Source: Alkalicoccobacillus gibsonii (GTDB lineage: Bacteria; Bacillota; Bacilli; Bacillales; Bacillaceae_D). Taken from it: a stretch of 64,000 nucleotides of DNA. Positions 1 to 8,256 of this stretch are shown in pieces. The DNA is taken from NCBI RefSeq assembly GCF_016798245.1, contig NZ_JAEUZA010000001.1, positions 542,221 to 606,220 on the forward strand, given 5' to 3'. Both the position numbers and the translations under genes were made by a program. Position 1 is the first letter of the stretch; every line of letters starts with the position of its first letter. A model generated the notes under the pieces. It made no database searches. It saw only the letters and a list, made by a program, of their open reading frames with translations, and was not told the DNA's origin.

Positions 1-19
1 TTAGAGGAGGCACACATAG

Positions 20-1189
20 ATGAGTACATTATTTGATCAATTAGAAACGTTATATCCTGAGATGGTTGATATTAGAAGAAAACTTCATGCAGAGCCGGAG
101 CTATCCTTTCATGAGGTAAAAACGCCTGCGTTCATTGCAGATTATCTTGAAGATTTAGGCGTTGAAGTTAAGCGCAATGTTGGAGGACGCGGAGTCGTTG
201 GCTACATTAAAGGTGCACTTCCGGGTAAAACAGTCGCTTTAAGAGCTGATTTTGATGCGCTTCCGATTCAAGAGGATACAGGGTTAGAATATTCTTCTAA
301 AACACCTGGTGTTATGCATGCTTGTGGGCATGATGGACATACGGCTACCTTACTAGTCTGTGCTAAAGTGTTAATGGAAAACCGTGACCAACTAAAAGGA
401 ACCATCGTACTTATCCATCAATTCGCAGAAGAACTAGCTCCGGGCGGGGCTATAGCAATGATTAAAGATGGTTGCTTAGACGGTGTTGATGTGATTTATG
501 GTACGCATTTATGGAATCCGATTCCAGTAGGTGAAGTAGGGTATCTAGGTGGCCCTATTATGGCTGCTGCAGATCGCTTTGAAGTAACGATTCAAGGGAA
601 AGGCGGCCACGGAGCATCACCACATGAAACGGTTGACGCGGTAGCCGTTGGATCCTCAGTTGTTCAAAATCTACAACATGTTGTTAGCAGACAAGTGGAC
701 CCTTTAAAGTCTGCTGTTGTCACAACCGCTTCTTTTCAAGCTGGAGGGCCATTTAATGTAATTGCGGATACAGCCGAATTAATAGGAACAGTAAGAAGTT
801 TTGATGAAGATGTGCAGGATTTAGTTATCGAGAAGATGGAACAAATGATTAAAGGTACGTGTGAAGCGATGGGTGCAACGTATTCCTTCAAGTATGTGAA
901 GGGCTATCCAGCCGTTGTGAATGATGCAACTGAAACCGAACGATTTGCAGAAGTGGCCAAGGCTATTCATAATCCTGAAAAGGTTGTAGAGACTGCTCCA
1001 GTTATGGGCGGAGAAGACTTCGCTTATTATTTACGCGAAGTACCAGGTACGTTCTTCTTTACTGGTTCTGGTAATCCTAATGTCGGAGCGGATTATCCAC
1101 ATCACCATCCGAAATTTACTTTCGATGAGAAAGCCATGCTTACTGCTGGAAAGTTATTAATCCAAGCGGCGATCACATATCAAGAGTAG
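20..1189 (+). CDS. M20 family amidohydrolase / aminoacylase
   Basis: Zinc-type M20D peptidase of 389 residues, the family of N-acyl-amino acid and IAA-amino acid amidohydrolases, which release an amino acid from an acyl or peptidyl conjugate in the cytoplasm. Seen: RRKLHAEPELSFHE near residue 19, LRADFDALPIQE near 74, the metal-site HACGHDGHT near 100, an EE pair near 136 and GKGGHGASPHE near 194, all in family order. Length is normal. The ATG follows GAGGAGG by about 8 bases. The true substrate cannot be told from sequence. The gene ends just before the ypbG-like gene and may be part of an operon beginning upstream of the window. Confidence 0.85.
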   Translation: MSTLFDQLETLYPEMVDIRRKLHAEPELSFHEVKTPAFIADYLEDLGVEVKRNVGGRGVVGYIKGALPGKTVALRADFDALPIQEDTGLEYSSKTPGVMHACGHDGHTATLLVCAKVLMENRDQLKGTIVLIHQFAEELAPGGAIAMIKDGCLDGVDVIYGTHLWNPIPVGEVGYLGGPIMAAADRFEVTIQGKGGHGASPHETVDAVAVGSSVVQNLQHVVSRQVDPLKSAVVTTASFQAGGPFNVIADTAELIGTVRSFDEDVQDLVIEKMEQMIKGTCEAMGATYSFKYVKGYPAVVNDATETERFAEVAKAIHNPEKVVETAPVMGGEDFAYYLREVPGTFFFTGSGNPNVGADYPHHHPKFTFDEKAMLTAGKLLIQAAITYQE

Positions 1190-1264
1190 TCGTTCGTAAG
1201 CGGATGATTGGGCAAAAATACATCTGTAGTGTATATTGGTTATGAAAGAAATGAGGCGAGACTA

Positions 1265-2065
1265 GTGGGTTGGTTTCCTTTCATAAGCGCAGCCGGGTTA
1301 CTTGCCATTCCAGTACTCAAGAAAATGTATGAAACTGCGCGTGAACACAGGTTGATTAAACAAACCATTTATATGGACTGCTTACCAGAAGCATTTAATC
1401 ATAGTAAGCTGTTTTTTATATCAGATATTCATCGACGGGTTGTGTCTCCTGACCTGCTTCAAGAGGTTGGGAAATGTGATTTAGTTATTATAGGAGGAGA
1501 CTTGCTTGAAAAGGGAGTCTCTTTAAGTCAAGTAAAATCAAATCTACAAGCGTTAACTGCTTGCGGCCCCACGTATTTTGTGTGGGGGAATAACGATGTT
1601 GAAGTAGATGAACAGGAGTTTCGATTGTTGCTCAAAGAAACTGGGGTAATTGAATTAATGAATGAAGGCGTTGTGCTTGAAAGAGAAAATCAACGCCTTT
1701 TTCTTGCAGGTGGAGTAGAACCTTTGCGTAAAGGCCAGCATGATGAGTTAATTGATCAGGCAGCAACGCACTCATGTTCTTTTTTTGTCTGTCATTTTCC
1801 CGAAGCCTTTAAGGAATTACGCTCAGATCATCCATTCTCTCTATTATTGAGTGGGCATACGCATGGTGGCCAAATTCGAATATGTGGATTAGGCCCTGCT
1901 CCAAAAGGATATATTAAAAAAGTGAATCGAACCATTCAATTGGTCAGTAACGGATATGGTACAAGTAAATTGCCATTGCGCTTAGGTGCGTTACCTGAAT
2001 CGCATGTATTCACCTTGAGATCAGGCCAAACTTCAATTGAAGATCCGGTTATTTATGTTGTCTGA
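1265..2065 (+). CDS. ypbG: YpbG-like metallophosphoesterase
   Basis: Calcineurin-type phosphoesterase of about 266 residues. Motifs in order: FFISDIH (DxH), GGDLLEKG (GDxxE), WGNND, VCHFPEAF and SGHTHGGQIRICG, the complete dimetal core. The N-terminus is hydrophobic (WFPFISAAGLLAIPVL) and may anchor it to the membrane. I chose the GTG at 1265 because ATGAGGCGAG lies about 8 bases before it; the frame is open back to a TTG at 1208, which has no clear ribosome binding site. The GHTHGGQIR ending resembles YkuE/YpbG proteins, and ypbG is a neighbour of mecB in B. subtilis as here. Substrate unknown. Confidence 0.8.
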   Translation: MGWFPFISAAGLLAIPVLKKMYETAREHRLIKQTIYMDCLPEAFNHSKLFFISDIHRRVVSPDLLQEVGKCDLVIIGGDLLEKGVSLSQVKSNLQALTACGPTYFVWGNNDVEVDEQEFRLLLKETGVIELMNEGVVLERENQRLFLAGGVEPLRKGQHDELIDQAATHSCSFFVCHFPEAFKELRSDHPFSLLLSGHTHGGQIRICGLGPAPKGYIKKVNRTIQLVSNGYGTSKLPLRLGALPESHVFTLRSGQTSIEDPVIYVV

Positions 2066-2104
2066 GTCTATCACACAAGACTAAGAGCTTGGAGGGGTGT
2101 GAAT

Positions 2105-3004
2105 ATGACATCACGAGATGGGAAATATAATATAAAGGCAATCTCCACAAAATTAGGCATCCAACCAGGAACTCTTCGGGCATGGGAACGTAGATATAAG
2201 GTGATTCAACCTACACGAAATACTGCTGGTCATAGACTTTATTCAGAGCAACAGCTACATGTATTACACTGGCTCATTGAAAAGGTAAATCAAGGGTTTA
2301 CAATTGGACAAGCTGTTGAATTGTTTGAAAAGGATAAAAAACAATCAAATCAAACGGCCGTACAAATAAATGATGATTACACCTATCAATTAGCTTGTGA
2401 AATCAAACAAGCACTCTTACAATTTAACGAATACGAAGCGTCTCAATTGTTAAATAAAGCATTCAGTCTTTATAGCATTGAGAAAGTCGCACAAGATGTT
2501 TTAGGTGTCATTTACCAGGATGTAAAAGCCTTAAAAGAAGCAAACCAAATTACAGCAGCTCATGAATATGTAACGGCTTCATTCGTTGAGACTAAAATCA
2601 AACACCTTTTTCTTGCCTTTCCGATTGATGGTCGTTTTCCGAGGGTAGTAACCTGGTTATATGGAAAAGAAAAGCAGAACAGCTTACAATGGTTGCTCTT
2701 CGCATTATTTTTAAGACAAAAAGGACTGGAAGTAATCAACTTAGGAGAAGGAATCTCTTTAGATGACGTCGAAACAATGATACGTGAAGTGAATCCAGGA
2801 ATGTTTGTGACTTTCTATCAAAGCATCGATCAGATCGAACCTGTATCTTCAATCCATTGTACATTAGATAAATTGTTTCCTCGTGTGGGACTTGCTATAG
2901 GTGGAGAAAAGAGCTTGCAACATGTTCGTGCCGATTTGGTCCCAATTGGGTCTGGGCAGATTGAATGGGATGAATGGCTCAATAATTGGTTAAGCTCTCC
3001 TTAA
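2105..3004 (+). CDS. MerR regulator with degenerate B12-binding-like C-terminal domain
   Basis: About 299 residues. The first 70 form a MerR winged helix (YNIKAISTKLGIQPGTLRAWERRY, then GHRLYSEQQLHVLHWL). The rest follows the helical bundle plus Rossmann layout of CarH/LitR light- or cobalamin-sensing regulators (AAHEYVTASFVETKI, then a fold containing LRQKGLEVINLGEGISLDDV). The histidine before the bundle's last helix is kept, but the tryptophan before it and the DxHxxG cobalt-ligand motif are not recognisable (KEKQNSLQW instead). It may therefore sense something other than B12. ATG at 2105 sits 9 bases after GGAGGGG; a GTG at 2099 is too close. Target genes unknown. Confidence 0.75.
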   Translation: MTSRDGKYNIKAISTKLGIQPGTLRAWERRYKVIQPTRNTAGHRLYSEQQLHVLHWLIEKVNQGFTIGQAVELFEKDKKQSNQTAVQINDDYTYQLACEIKQALLQFNEYEASQLLNKAFSLYSIEKVAQDVLGVIYQDVKALKEANQITAAHEYVTASFVETKIKHLFLAFPIDGRFPRVVTWLYGKEKQNSLQWLLFALFLRQKGLEVINLGEGISLDDVETMIREVNPGMFVTFYQSIDQIEPVSSIHCTLDKLFPRVGLAIGGEKSLQHVRADLVPIGSGQIEWDEWLNNWLSSP

Positions 3005-3121
3005 TATGTGAAAGAAGGGCTTCTGTATAAGCACCATATGACGCTTTTTAACATACCGTATGTTAGAAGAAACGGTTTTTGCGGGTATGAGGAATGGTTT
3101 CGTGATAAGGGAGGGACCAAG

Positions 3122-3721
3122 ATGCGTCTAGAGCGATTAGCTGTTGATAAATTTAAAGTGTTTTTAACTTTTGATGATATGCAAGATCGAGGAATAACAA
3201 AAGAAGATTTATGGCAGGATGTTCCAAAAGTACATGATCTTTTTCGTGACATGATGTTAGAAGCAGATGATGAGTTAGGATTTAAAGTGGATGGTCCGAT
3301 CGCTGTTGAGGTATTTGCCATGCCAGCGCAAGGAATGGTCTTCATTGTAAGTAAAGGTCAAGCAGACGATGATTTTGATGATGAAGGATTTGAAGAAGGT
3401 TTTATAGAGATGCAAGTAACGCTTGATGAAACTGACGAAATTTTTTATGAGTTTGATCACTTTGAAGCAGCAATCGGTCTTGCTTCTAGATTATATTCAT
3501 TCGGTGTGACTGGTGGGAGACTATATTCCTTCCAAAATCGATATTTCATGAAGTTTGATGAGTATGATATTGAAGATGTTAATGAGTCAGCTCTTATTGC
3601 GTTGCTTGCCGAATTCGGAAATCCTTCTACGATTTCCTCATTTAGAGTGAACGAGTATGGAAAGCAATTGATGGAAACCGATGCGGTTGAACAACTATAT
3701 AATTACTTTATTAGGAAATAG
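3122..3721 (+). CDS. mecB: Adaptor protein MecB/MecA family
   Basis: 199-residue MecA/YpbH adaptor, which delivers substrates to the ClpC ATPase for ClpCP degradation and, in B. subtilis, affects competence and sporulation. Seen: the conserved N-terminal start MRLERLAVDKFKVFLTFDDMQDRGITKEDLW, an acidic linker (DDDFDDEGFEEGF near residue 82) and a C-terminal ferredoxin-like domain (FDHFEAAIGLASRLYS...GGRLYSFQNRYFMKF). The neighbourhood of a ypbG-like gene points to the MecB paralogue (YpbH) rather than MecA. The open frame extends upstream to 3008, but ATG 3122 has AAGGGAGGGACC before it and matches the family start. Confidence 0.88.
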   Translation: MRLERLAVDKFKVFLTFDDMQDRGITKEDLWQDVPKVHDLFRDMMLEADDELGFKVDGPIAVEVFAMPAQGMVFIVSKGQADDDFDDEGFEEGFIEMQVTLDETDEIFYEFDHFEAAIGLASRLYSFGVTGGRLYSFQNRYFMKFDEYDIEDVNESALIALLAEFGNPSTISSFRVNEYGKQLMETDAVEQLYNYFIRK

Positions 3722-3756
3722 TGAATGGCTCTATGTCATTTACTATTTCTTTATTT
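3715..3756 (+). terminator. Intrinsic terminator after mecB
   Basis: A 13-bp stem pairs 3715-3727 with 3737-3749 (one G-T wobble) around a 9-base loop and is followed by a T-rich tract. The stem overlaps the mecB stop codon. Confidence 0.75.
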
Positions 3757-3838
3757 TGGCTTTTTAATCGATAATTTTCAAAAAAATCAAGTCTATCGAT
3801 CTATAATTTGCTAAAATGGAAATGAGGTGAGCTTAAAA

Positions 3839-4555
3839 TTGGAAAACTCGATTTTAATTATAGAAGATGATCAAGAAATTGCGAAAATCATACAAGATTA
3901 TTTAGAAAGAGAAGGATATGCAACGGTATGGCAGGATGCAGGGGACAAAGGATTAATCTCATTTCACGAACAGACCTTTTCCTTAGTACTCGTTGACTTA
4001 ATGCTACCTGGAAAAAATGGTTTTGAAGTATGCCAGGAAATTAGAGAAACGAGTGAAGTACCGATTATTGTAGTGAGTGCAAAGCAAAGTGATCTTGACA
4101 AAATACATAGCCTCGGTATTGGGGCAGACGATTATGTGACAAAACCTTTTAGTCCACTCGAGCTTGTGGCGAGAATTAGAGCGCAAATTCGCCGTCACCA
4201 CAGCTACCAATCTAAACTTCTCCAGCAGACACAAAGAGAGTTAAGTTTTCAAGAAGTTAGTATTGATCAAAGCGGTAGAACCATTTCATTGAACGGCGAA
4301 TATGTGCCGCTAACTGCAAAAGAATATGAGCTGTTTCTTTTTTTAGTGAAAAACCCTGGTCAAGTATTTACAAAAGAGCAGCTCTACAGGCAGATTTGGC
4401 ATCAAGCTGATTATGAGGACATTCGAACCGTAACGGTCCATATAAAAAATATTCGTCATAAATTAAAGGATGGAAAAAAGTATCCTAAATATATTGAAAC
4501 CGTATGGGGAGTTGGCTATAAATTTATAGGGCATCAGCATGAGTATTCGTCTTAA
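3839..4555 (+). CDS. OmpR/PhoB-family response regulator
   Basis: About 238 residues. Receiver domain at 1-115 with the acidic pocket IIEDD near residue 8, phosphoacceptor Asp53 (VLVDLMLPGKNGF), a Ser in VVSAK and Lys in VTKPFSPLEL. A C-terminal winged helix runs from about 140 (LTAKEYELFLFLVKNPGQVFTKEQLY...VTVHIKNIRHKL...TVWGVGYKF). Start chosen at TTG 3839 because GAGGTGA lies 9 bases upstream; GTG 3827 is part of that ribosome binding site. The last 17 bases overlap the kinase gene, so the two form one operon and cognate pair. Regulated genes are not visible. Confidence 0.85.
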   Translation: MENSILIIEDDQEIAKIIQDYLEREGYATVWQDAGDKGLISFHEQTFSLVLVDLMLPGKNGFEVCQEIRETSEVPIIVVSAKQSDLDKIHSLGIGADDYVTKPFSPLELVARIRAQIRRHHSYQSKLLQQTQRELSFQEVSIDQSGRTISLNGEYVPLTAKEYELFLFLVKNPGQVFTKEQLYRQIWHQADYEDIRTVTVHIKNIRHKLKDGKKYPKYIETVWGVGYKFIGHQHEYSS

Positions 4556-5996
4556 TTTATACTTCATCTTAATTTTTACAGCAATTACCCCATTTATCGT
4601 TACCTTTTTATTTTATGTTCAGCTAACAGGGTGGTATGAGGTAGAAAAGTCTGATTCAGAGATGCGGGCACTGTTACGCGCATCGGAGATAAGTGTGCTG
4701 ATGAAAAACAATAGTGATAAAGTCCACCAAGGTGGGGCGTTGAAAAAGGCCGTAGAGGATGAATTAGAATCGGATGAATCGATAACTGTGTACTCTTCAA
4801 ATTTTAATCCATTATTTACGACGAAGGAACAGGGTGTCTCAAACCAAGGAAGAACCTCCAATCAAGTAATGAGAGGCTTATTTGAGCTAAAAACAACGAT
4901 ACGAGGTCATACATATAAAGAACCGATATTTGGTGGAAATAATGGCTCCATTGTTGGATATTTTGTGCTTGAAACGGAGCGAACTGCAGTTCAAGAAAAA
5001 ACAATTGAAACGTACTGGATAGCCATTCTTGTGTTTTTATTGGCTGTGCTAGGCACGCTTACATTAGTCCATTATTGGTTAAAACGCCGCATGATTTCAC
5101 CTATCAACTATTTGCTTGGCGAGATGCGAGGTATTGGCGAAGGTCACTTAAATGAAGATGTTCAGTTTGTAAAAAAACAAAAGGGTGAGATGGGTCAATT
5201 AATTTCGGGATTCGAAGATATGAACCATCGGTTGATAGAAGCGAAAAAAAATGAGGAAGAAGAAGTAGCTAATCAGCAACGTTTAATTGCTGCGATTTCT
5301 CATGATTTACGCACCCCACTTACCTCCATTAGAGCATATGCTGAGGGAATGAATGTTCACCGTGATAAACAAGAAGATTATGCAAAAGTCATCTTAACAA
5401 AAACAGCCTTTATGCAAAAGTTAATTGATGATTTACTTGCGTATTCTGCCATTCAAGCATCAAGTTTTACATTAGATTTAGCAGAGGTTGAAGCGGAAGA
5501 GTTAGCTGAACTAATGGTTGATGGGTATGAGGAACAAGACCGTTCTGTAACGTTCTCACTGACTACAGCGGTCGAACAAGCAACTGTGCGTTGTGATGTA
5601 AACCGACTGATTCAAGTGATGGATAATTTAGTGACAAATGCCATTCGTTACTCAGATACAGATGGAAAGGTTTCGATTTTAATTACAAATCAAAGCTCAT
5701 ACTTACCGACATTTGTTGCTTATCAACCAGACCGATTGTATTTCCTGGTGACAGATCGTGGTAGAGGAATACCAAAAGAAGAGCAGGAACGAATTTTCTC
5801 ATCATTTTATCAAATTGAACATGCGAGAAAACAAAACCATTCTACAGGTGTAGGATTAGGCTTATCGATCTGTCAAGAGCTTGTTACAAAGCACGGTGGT
5901 TCCATGCATGTATATTCTAAAGGCACTGGAAGTACATTCTATTTCTCCATTCCATGCCTGTCAGACAGCCCCAAAAGAAAGGATGAAGAAGAATGA
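4539..5996 (+). CDS. Sensor histidine kinase (HAMP, HisKA, HATPase)
   Basis: 485 residues. Membrane segment at about 5-27, an extracellular stretch to about 155, second membrane segment at 158-180 (YWIAILVFLLAVLGTLTLVHYW), a HAMP linker to about 235, the HisKA box SHDLRTPLTS with likely phosphoacceptor His255, then the ATPase with N box (NLVTNAIRYS), DRGRGIP and GVGLGLSICQELVTKHGG. It should autophosphorylate in response to an unknown signal and phosphorylate the regulator encoded just upstream. The kinase stop overlaps the start of the lipoprotein gene by ATGA, so translational coupling is likely. Confidence 0.85.
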   Translation: MSIRLNLYFILIFTAITPFIVTFLFYVQLTGWYEVEKSDSEMRALLRASEISVLMKNNSDKVHQGGALKKAVEDELESDESITVYSSNFNPLFTTKEQGVSNQGRTSNQVMRGLFELKTTIRGHTYKEPIFGGNNGSIVGYFVLETERTAVQEKTIETYWIAILVFLLAVLGTLTLVHYWLKRRMISPINYLLGEMRGIGEGHLNEDVQFVKKQKGEMGQLISGFEDMNHRLIEAKKNEEEEVANQQRLIAAISHDLRTPLTSIRAYAEGMNVHRDKQEDYAKVILTKTAFMQKLIDDLLAYSAIQASSFTLDLAEVEAEELAELMVDGYEEQDRSVTFSLTTAVEQATVRCDVNRLIQVMDNLVTNAIRYSDTDGKVSILITNQSSYLPTFVAYQPDRLYFLVTDRGRGIPKEEQERIFSSFYQIEHARKQNHSTGVGLGLSICQELVTKHGGSMHVYSKGTGSTFYFSIPCLSDSPKRKDEEE

Positions 5997-7042
5997 TCAA
6001 ACGTTTAGTTCCCATCATAGCAGGAAGTGCTTTATTATCAGGGTGCTTCCAACAAATGCAAGCAGAGGATATTATCTTTGAAACATTTGAAAATGATGAA
6101 AATCAACAAGCCTATCATCTGGAACTTGCTTCAACAACAAATGGAGAAGAAGGTGCCGAAACTCTTGTTGAGTGGCGAGATGAGAATGGAAATTATCGAA
6201 CAGAGACTTATAATAATAATGCGTTATCATACGTTAGTGTACGTTATGACGAGCAAACGGCGCATAAAGATTATGAGGATGAAACCATTATATACACGGA
6301 TTTTACAGAAACCAATGTGAATCCCTCTCCAACACCTAATGAATATGTTAAAGAAATGATTGCTTATTACAGTGGGGACTTTGATATAAAACTAGAAGGG
6401 ACAGAAGACGTTCTTGATCGAAAAACGTATCATTTAAACTTTGAGGTTCAAGAAGAGCATGACATTGGCTTAATTGGTGAAATTGACTTATGGGTTGATT
6501 CACAATCGTGGGTGATCTTAAAAGAACGAATTAAAGATGGAGATGATGTGTTTGAACGGGAGGCAACTCTTTTTGAAACGGGTTTAACACTTTCGGAGGA
6601 TACGTTTGTATTAGAAAATGAAGAAAATTTTCCAGAAGAAATATTTGAAGATCGTTTCAAACCAATGCACGTGACATTAAATGAAGCTGAAGAAGCGTTT
6701 CCTGTTCCCTTTTTAGTGTTAAATGATGAGTTGCAACTCGATTCAAGCTATATGGTGGAAGATTATATGTTTGAAGATTATTATACAATGACACTAAATT
6801 ACGAGGATGAACGTGGAAGTGTGGAGCTATATATTGAGCATGAGTATGGACTAGAAATTGTCTCTGGCCTTGAAGAAGAAACAACAGTGCGTAACGAACA
6901 CGCATTAATAGTTGATGAACCAAGTCTTTTAACCATTAACTGGATAGAAGACGGATTACAATATTTAGCGACTTTTGATGGAGATTTCACGGCTGAAGAA
7001 GCGACTGAAATCGTCGAAAAGATGGATTTTTATCAACCTTAA
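5993..7042 (+). CDS. Lipoprotein coupled to two-component system
   Basis: 349 residues, very acidic, starting with a lipoprotein signal (KRLVPIIAGSALLSGC, lipobox LSGC with Cys18). The mature part is rich in Asp, Glu and Tyr and has beta-rich stretches such as HLNFEVQEEHDIGLIGEIDLWVDSQSWVILKERIKDG, which look like the LolA/MucB-type fold of envelope lipoproteins (inference). ATGA overlap with the kinase gene. I do not recognise a named family. It may be a sensor accessory or a target of the kinase-regulator pair. Confidence 0.7.
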   Translation: MIKRLVPIIAGSALLSGCFQQMQAEDIIFETFENDENQQAYHLELASTTNGEEGAETLVEWRDENGNYRTETYNNNALSYVSVRYDEQTAHKDYEDETIIYTDFTETNVNPSPTPNEYVKEMIAYYSGDFDIKLEGTEDVLDRKTYHLNFEVQEEHDIGLIGEIDLWVDSQSWVILKERIKDGDDVFEREATLFETGLTLSEDTFVLENEENFPEEIFEDRFKPMHVTLNEAEEAFPVPFLVLNDELQLDSSYMVEDYMFEDYYTMTLNYEDERGSVELYIEHEYGLEIVSGLEEETTVRNEHALIVDEPSLLTINWIEDGLQYLATFDGDFTAEEATEIVEKMDFYQP

Positions 7043-7133
7043 AAGATAATAGTTGATTTTTTGACTGACAAGTTTCACTATTAGGATTGGCGAATAGAGT
7101 AAAAAAGAACAGCTAGGCAGGAGAGTGGATGAA

Positions 7134-8054
7134 ATGAAAGTTGCCGTTTTATATGGTGGAATATCAGCAGAGCGTGAGGTATCGCTATCTTCTGGAAAAG
7201 GAATAATGGAAGCTTTAAAGAACAAGGGTCATGAAGTAACAGGGATTGATTTTCATCCCGAACGTCTGCATGATGTTATTCAATTAGACGTAGATATCGT
7301 TTATATAGCTCTCCATGGTCGATTTGGTGAGGACGGGAAAGTTCAAGCGTTATTAGATCTGTTAGGGATTCCTTATGTAGGATCTGGAGTACAGGGATCA
7401 GCTCTTGCATTAGATAAAGCTAAATCAAAAATGTTCTTCGAAAAAGAAGGAACACGTGTCGCCAAAGAGCAAATATTAATGAAGCATTCGTTTGACGAAG
7501 CAGCATTTACTGCTGAGCTTGATTTTCCAATCGTTGTTAAACCTAACTTAGAAGGTTCAACCATTGGTTTAACCATCGCTGAAGATGAATCAACATTAAT
7601 GGCCGGTATTAAACAGGCATTTGAATTTGATGAAACGATCATGTTAGAGGAATTTATCAGTGGAATCGAAGTAACAGTTGCTGTTCTTGGTGAAAAAGGG
7701 GAAGAGAAAGCTCTTCCTGTTATCGAGATTGTACCTAAAAACAAATATTATGACTATGAAGCGAAATATGCAGCTGGTGGGAGCGAACATATTATTCCTG
7801 CACGACTAAGTGCTGAGCAAACGTCTTATGTACAAAAGCATGCTGTGCGTGCTCATCAGACGCTTGGCTGTGAGGTTTACTCTCGAGTGGACTTTATCGT
7901 ACCTAAAGATGAAACGCAGCTGCCAGTTATTCTTGAAGTGAATACATTACCAGGAATGACACCAACGAGCTTATTCCCAGATGCCTGCAAAGAAGTAGAT
8001 TTACCTTATGAGGAAATGGTTGAAACCTTACTACAATTGTCTTTAAAGAAATAA
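7134..8054 (+). CDS. ddl: D-alanine--D-alanine ligase
   Basis: ATP-grasp ligase of 306 residues that joins two D-alanines for peptidoglycan synthesis. Seen: KVAVLYGGISAEREVSLSSG at the N-terminus, LHGRFGEDGKVQALLDLLGIPYVGSG near 65, FPIVVKPNLEGSTIGL near 136, the catalytic-loop region NKYYDYEAKYAAGGSEHIIPARL and EVNTLPGMTPTSLFP near 270. Close to the normal family length (slightly short). Start set at ATG 7134, about 9 bases after CAGGAGAG; a GTG at 7125 overlaps that site. It stands alone between the two-component operon and gudB and ends at a strong terminator. Confidence 0.9.
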   Translation: MKVAVLYGGISAEREVSLSSGKGIMEALKNKGHEVTGIDFHPERLHDVIQLDVDIVYIALHGRFGEDGKVQALLDLLGIPYVGSGVQGSALALDKAKSKMFFEKEGTRVAKEQILMKHSFDEAAFTAELDFPIVVKPNLEGSTIGLTIAEDESTLMAGIKQAFEFDETIMLEEFISGIEVTVAVLGEKGEEKALPVIEIVPKNKYYDYEAKYAAGGSEHIIPARLSAEQTSYVQKHAVRAHQTLGCEVYSRVDFIVPKDETQLPVILEVNTLPGMTPTSLFPDACKEVDLPYEEMVETLLQLSLKK

Positions 8055-8067
8055 CTAGTAATCGTTT

Positions 8068-8108
8068 GAAGCCTGCAAGAATGTAAATCTTGCAGGCTTC
8101 TTTCTATT
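8068..8108 (+). terminator. Intrinsic terminator after ddl
   Basis: Perfect 13-bp stem, 8068-8080 with 8088-8100, 7-base loop, followed by TTTCTATTT. Confidence 0.9.
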
Positions 8109-8256
8109 TGTTATGACTGTCGAACAATTTTTGATAGATTATCTAGAAAAAAACCTTAAAATGGTGGAAATCTAACACGTTGTTCATTATAGTTAAGGGG
8201 AGAGGCTTGCTTGGTAGAAAGATACGCAAGCGATACACAGCTCAGAGGTGAAAGAA

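Noticed and set aside
3001-3345. A 114-residue minus-strand frame opposite mecB
   Set aside because: The plus strand encodes a clear MecA-family protein; the minus frame is low-complexity Ser/Asn-rich and has no ribosome binding site.
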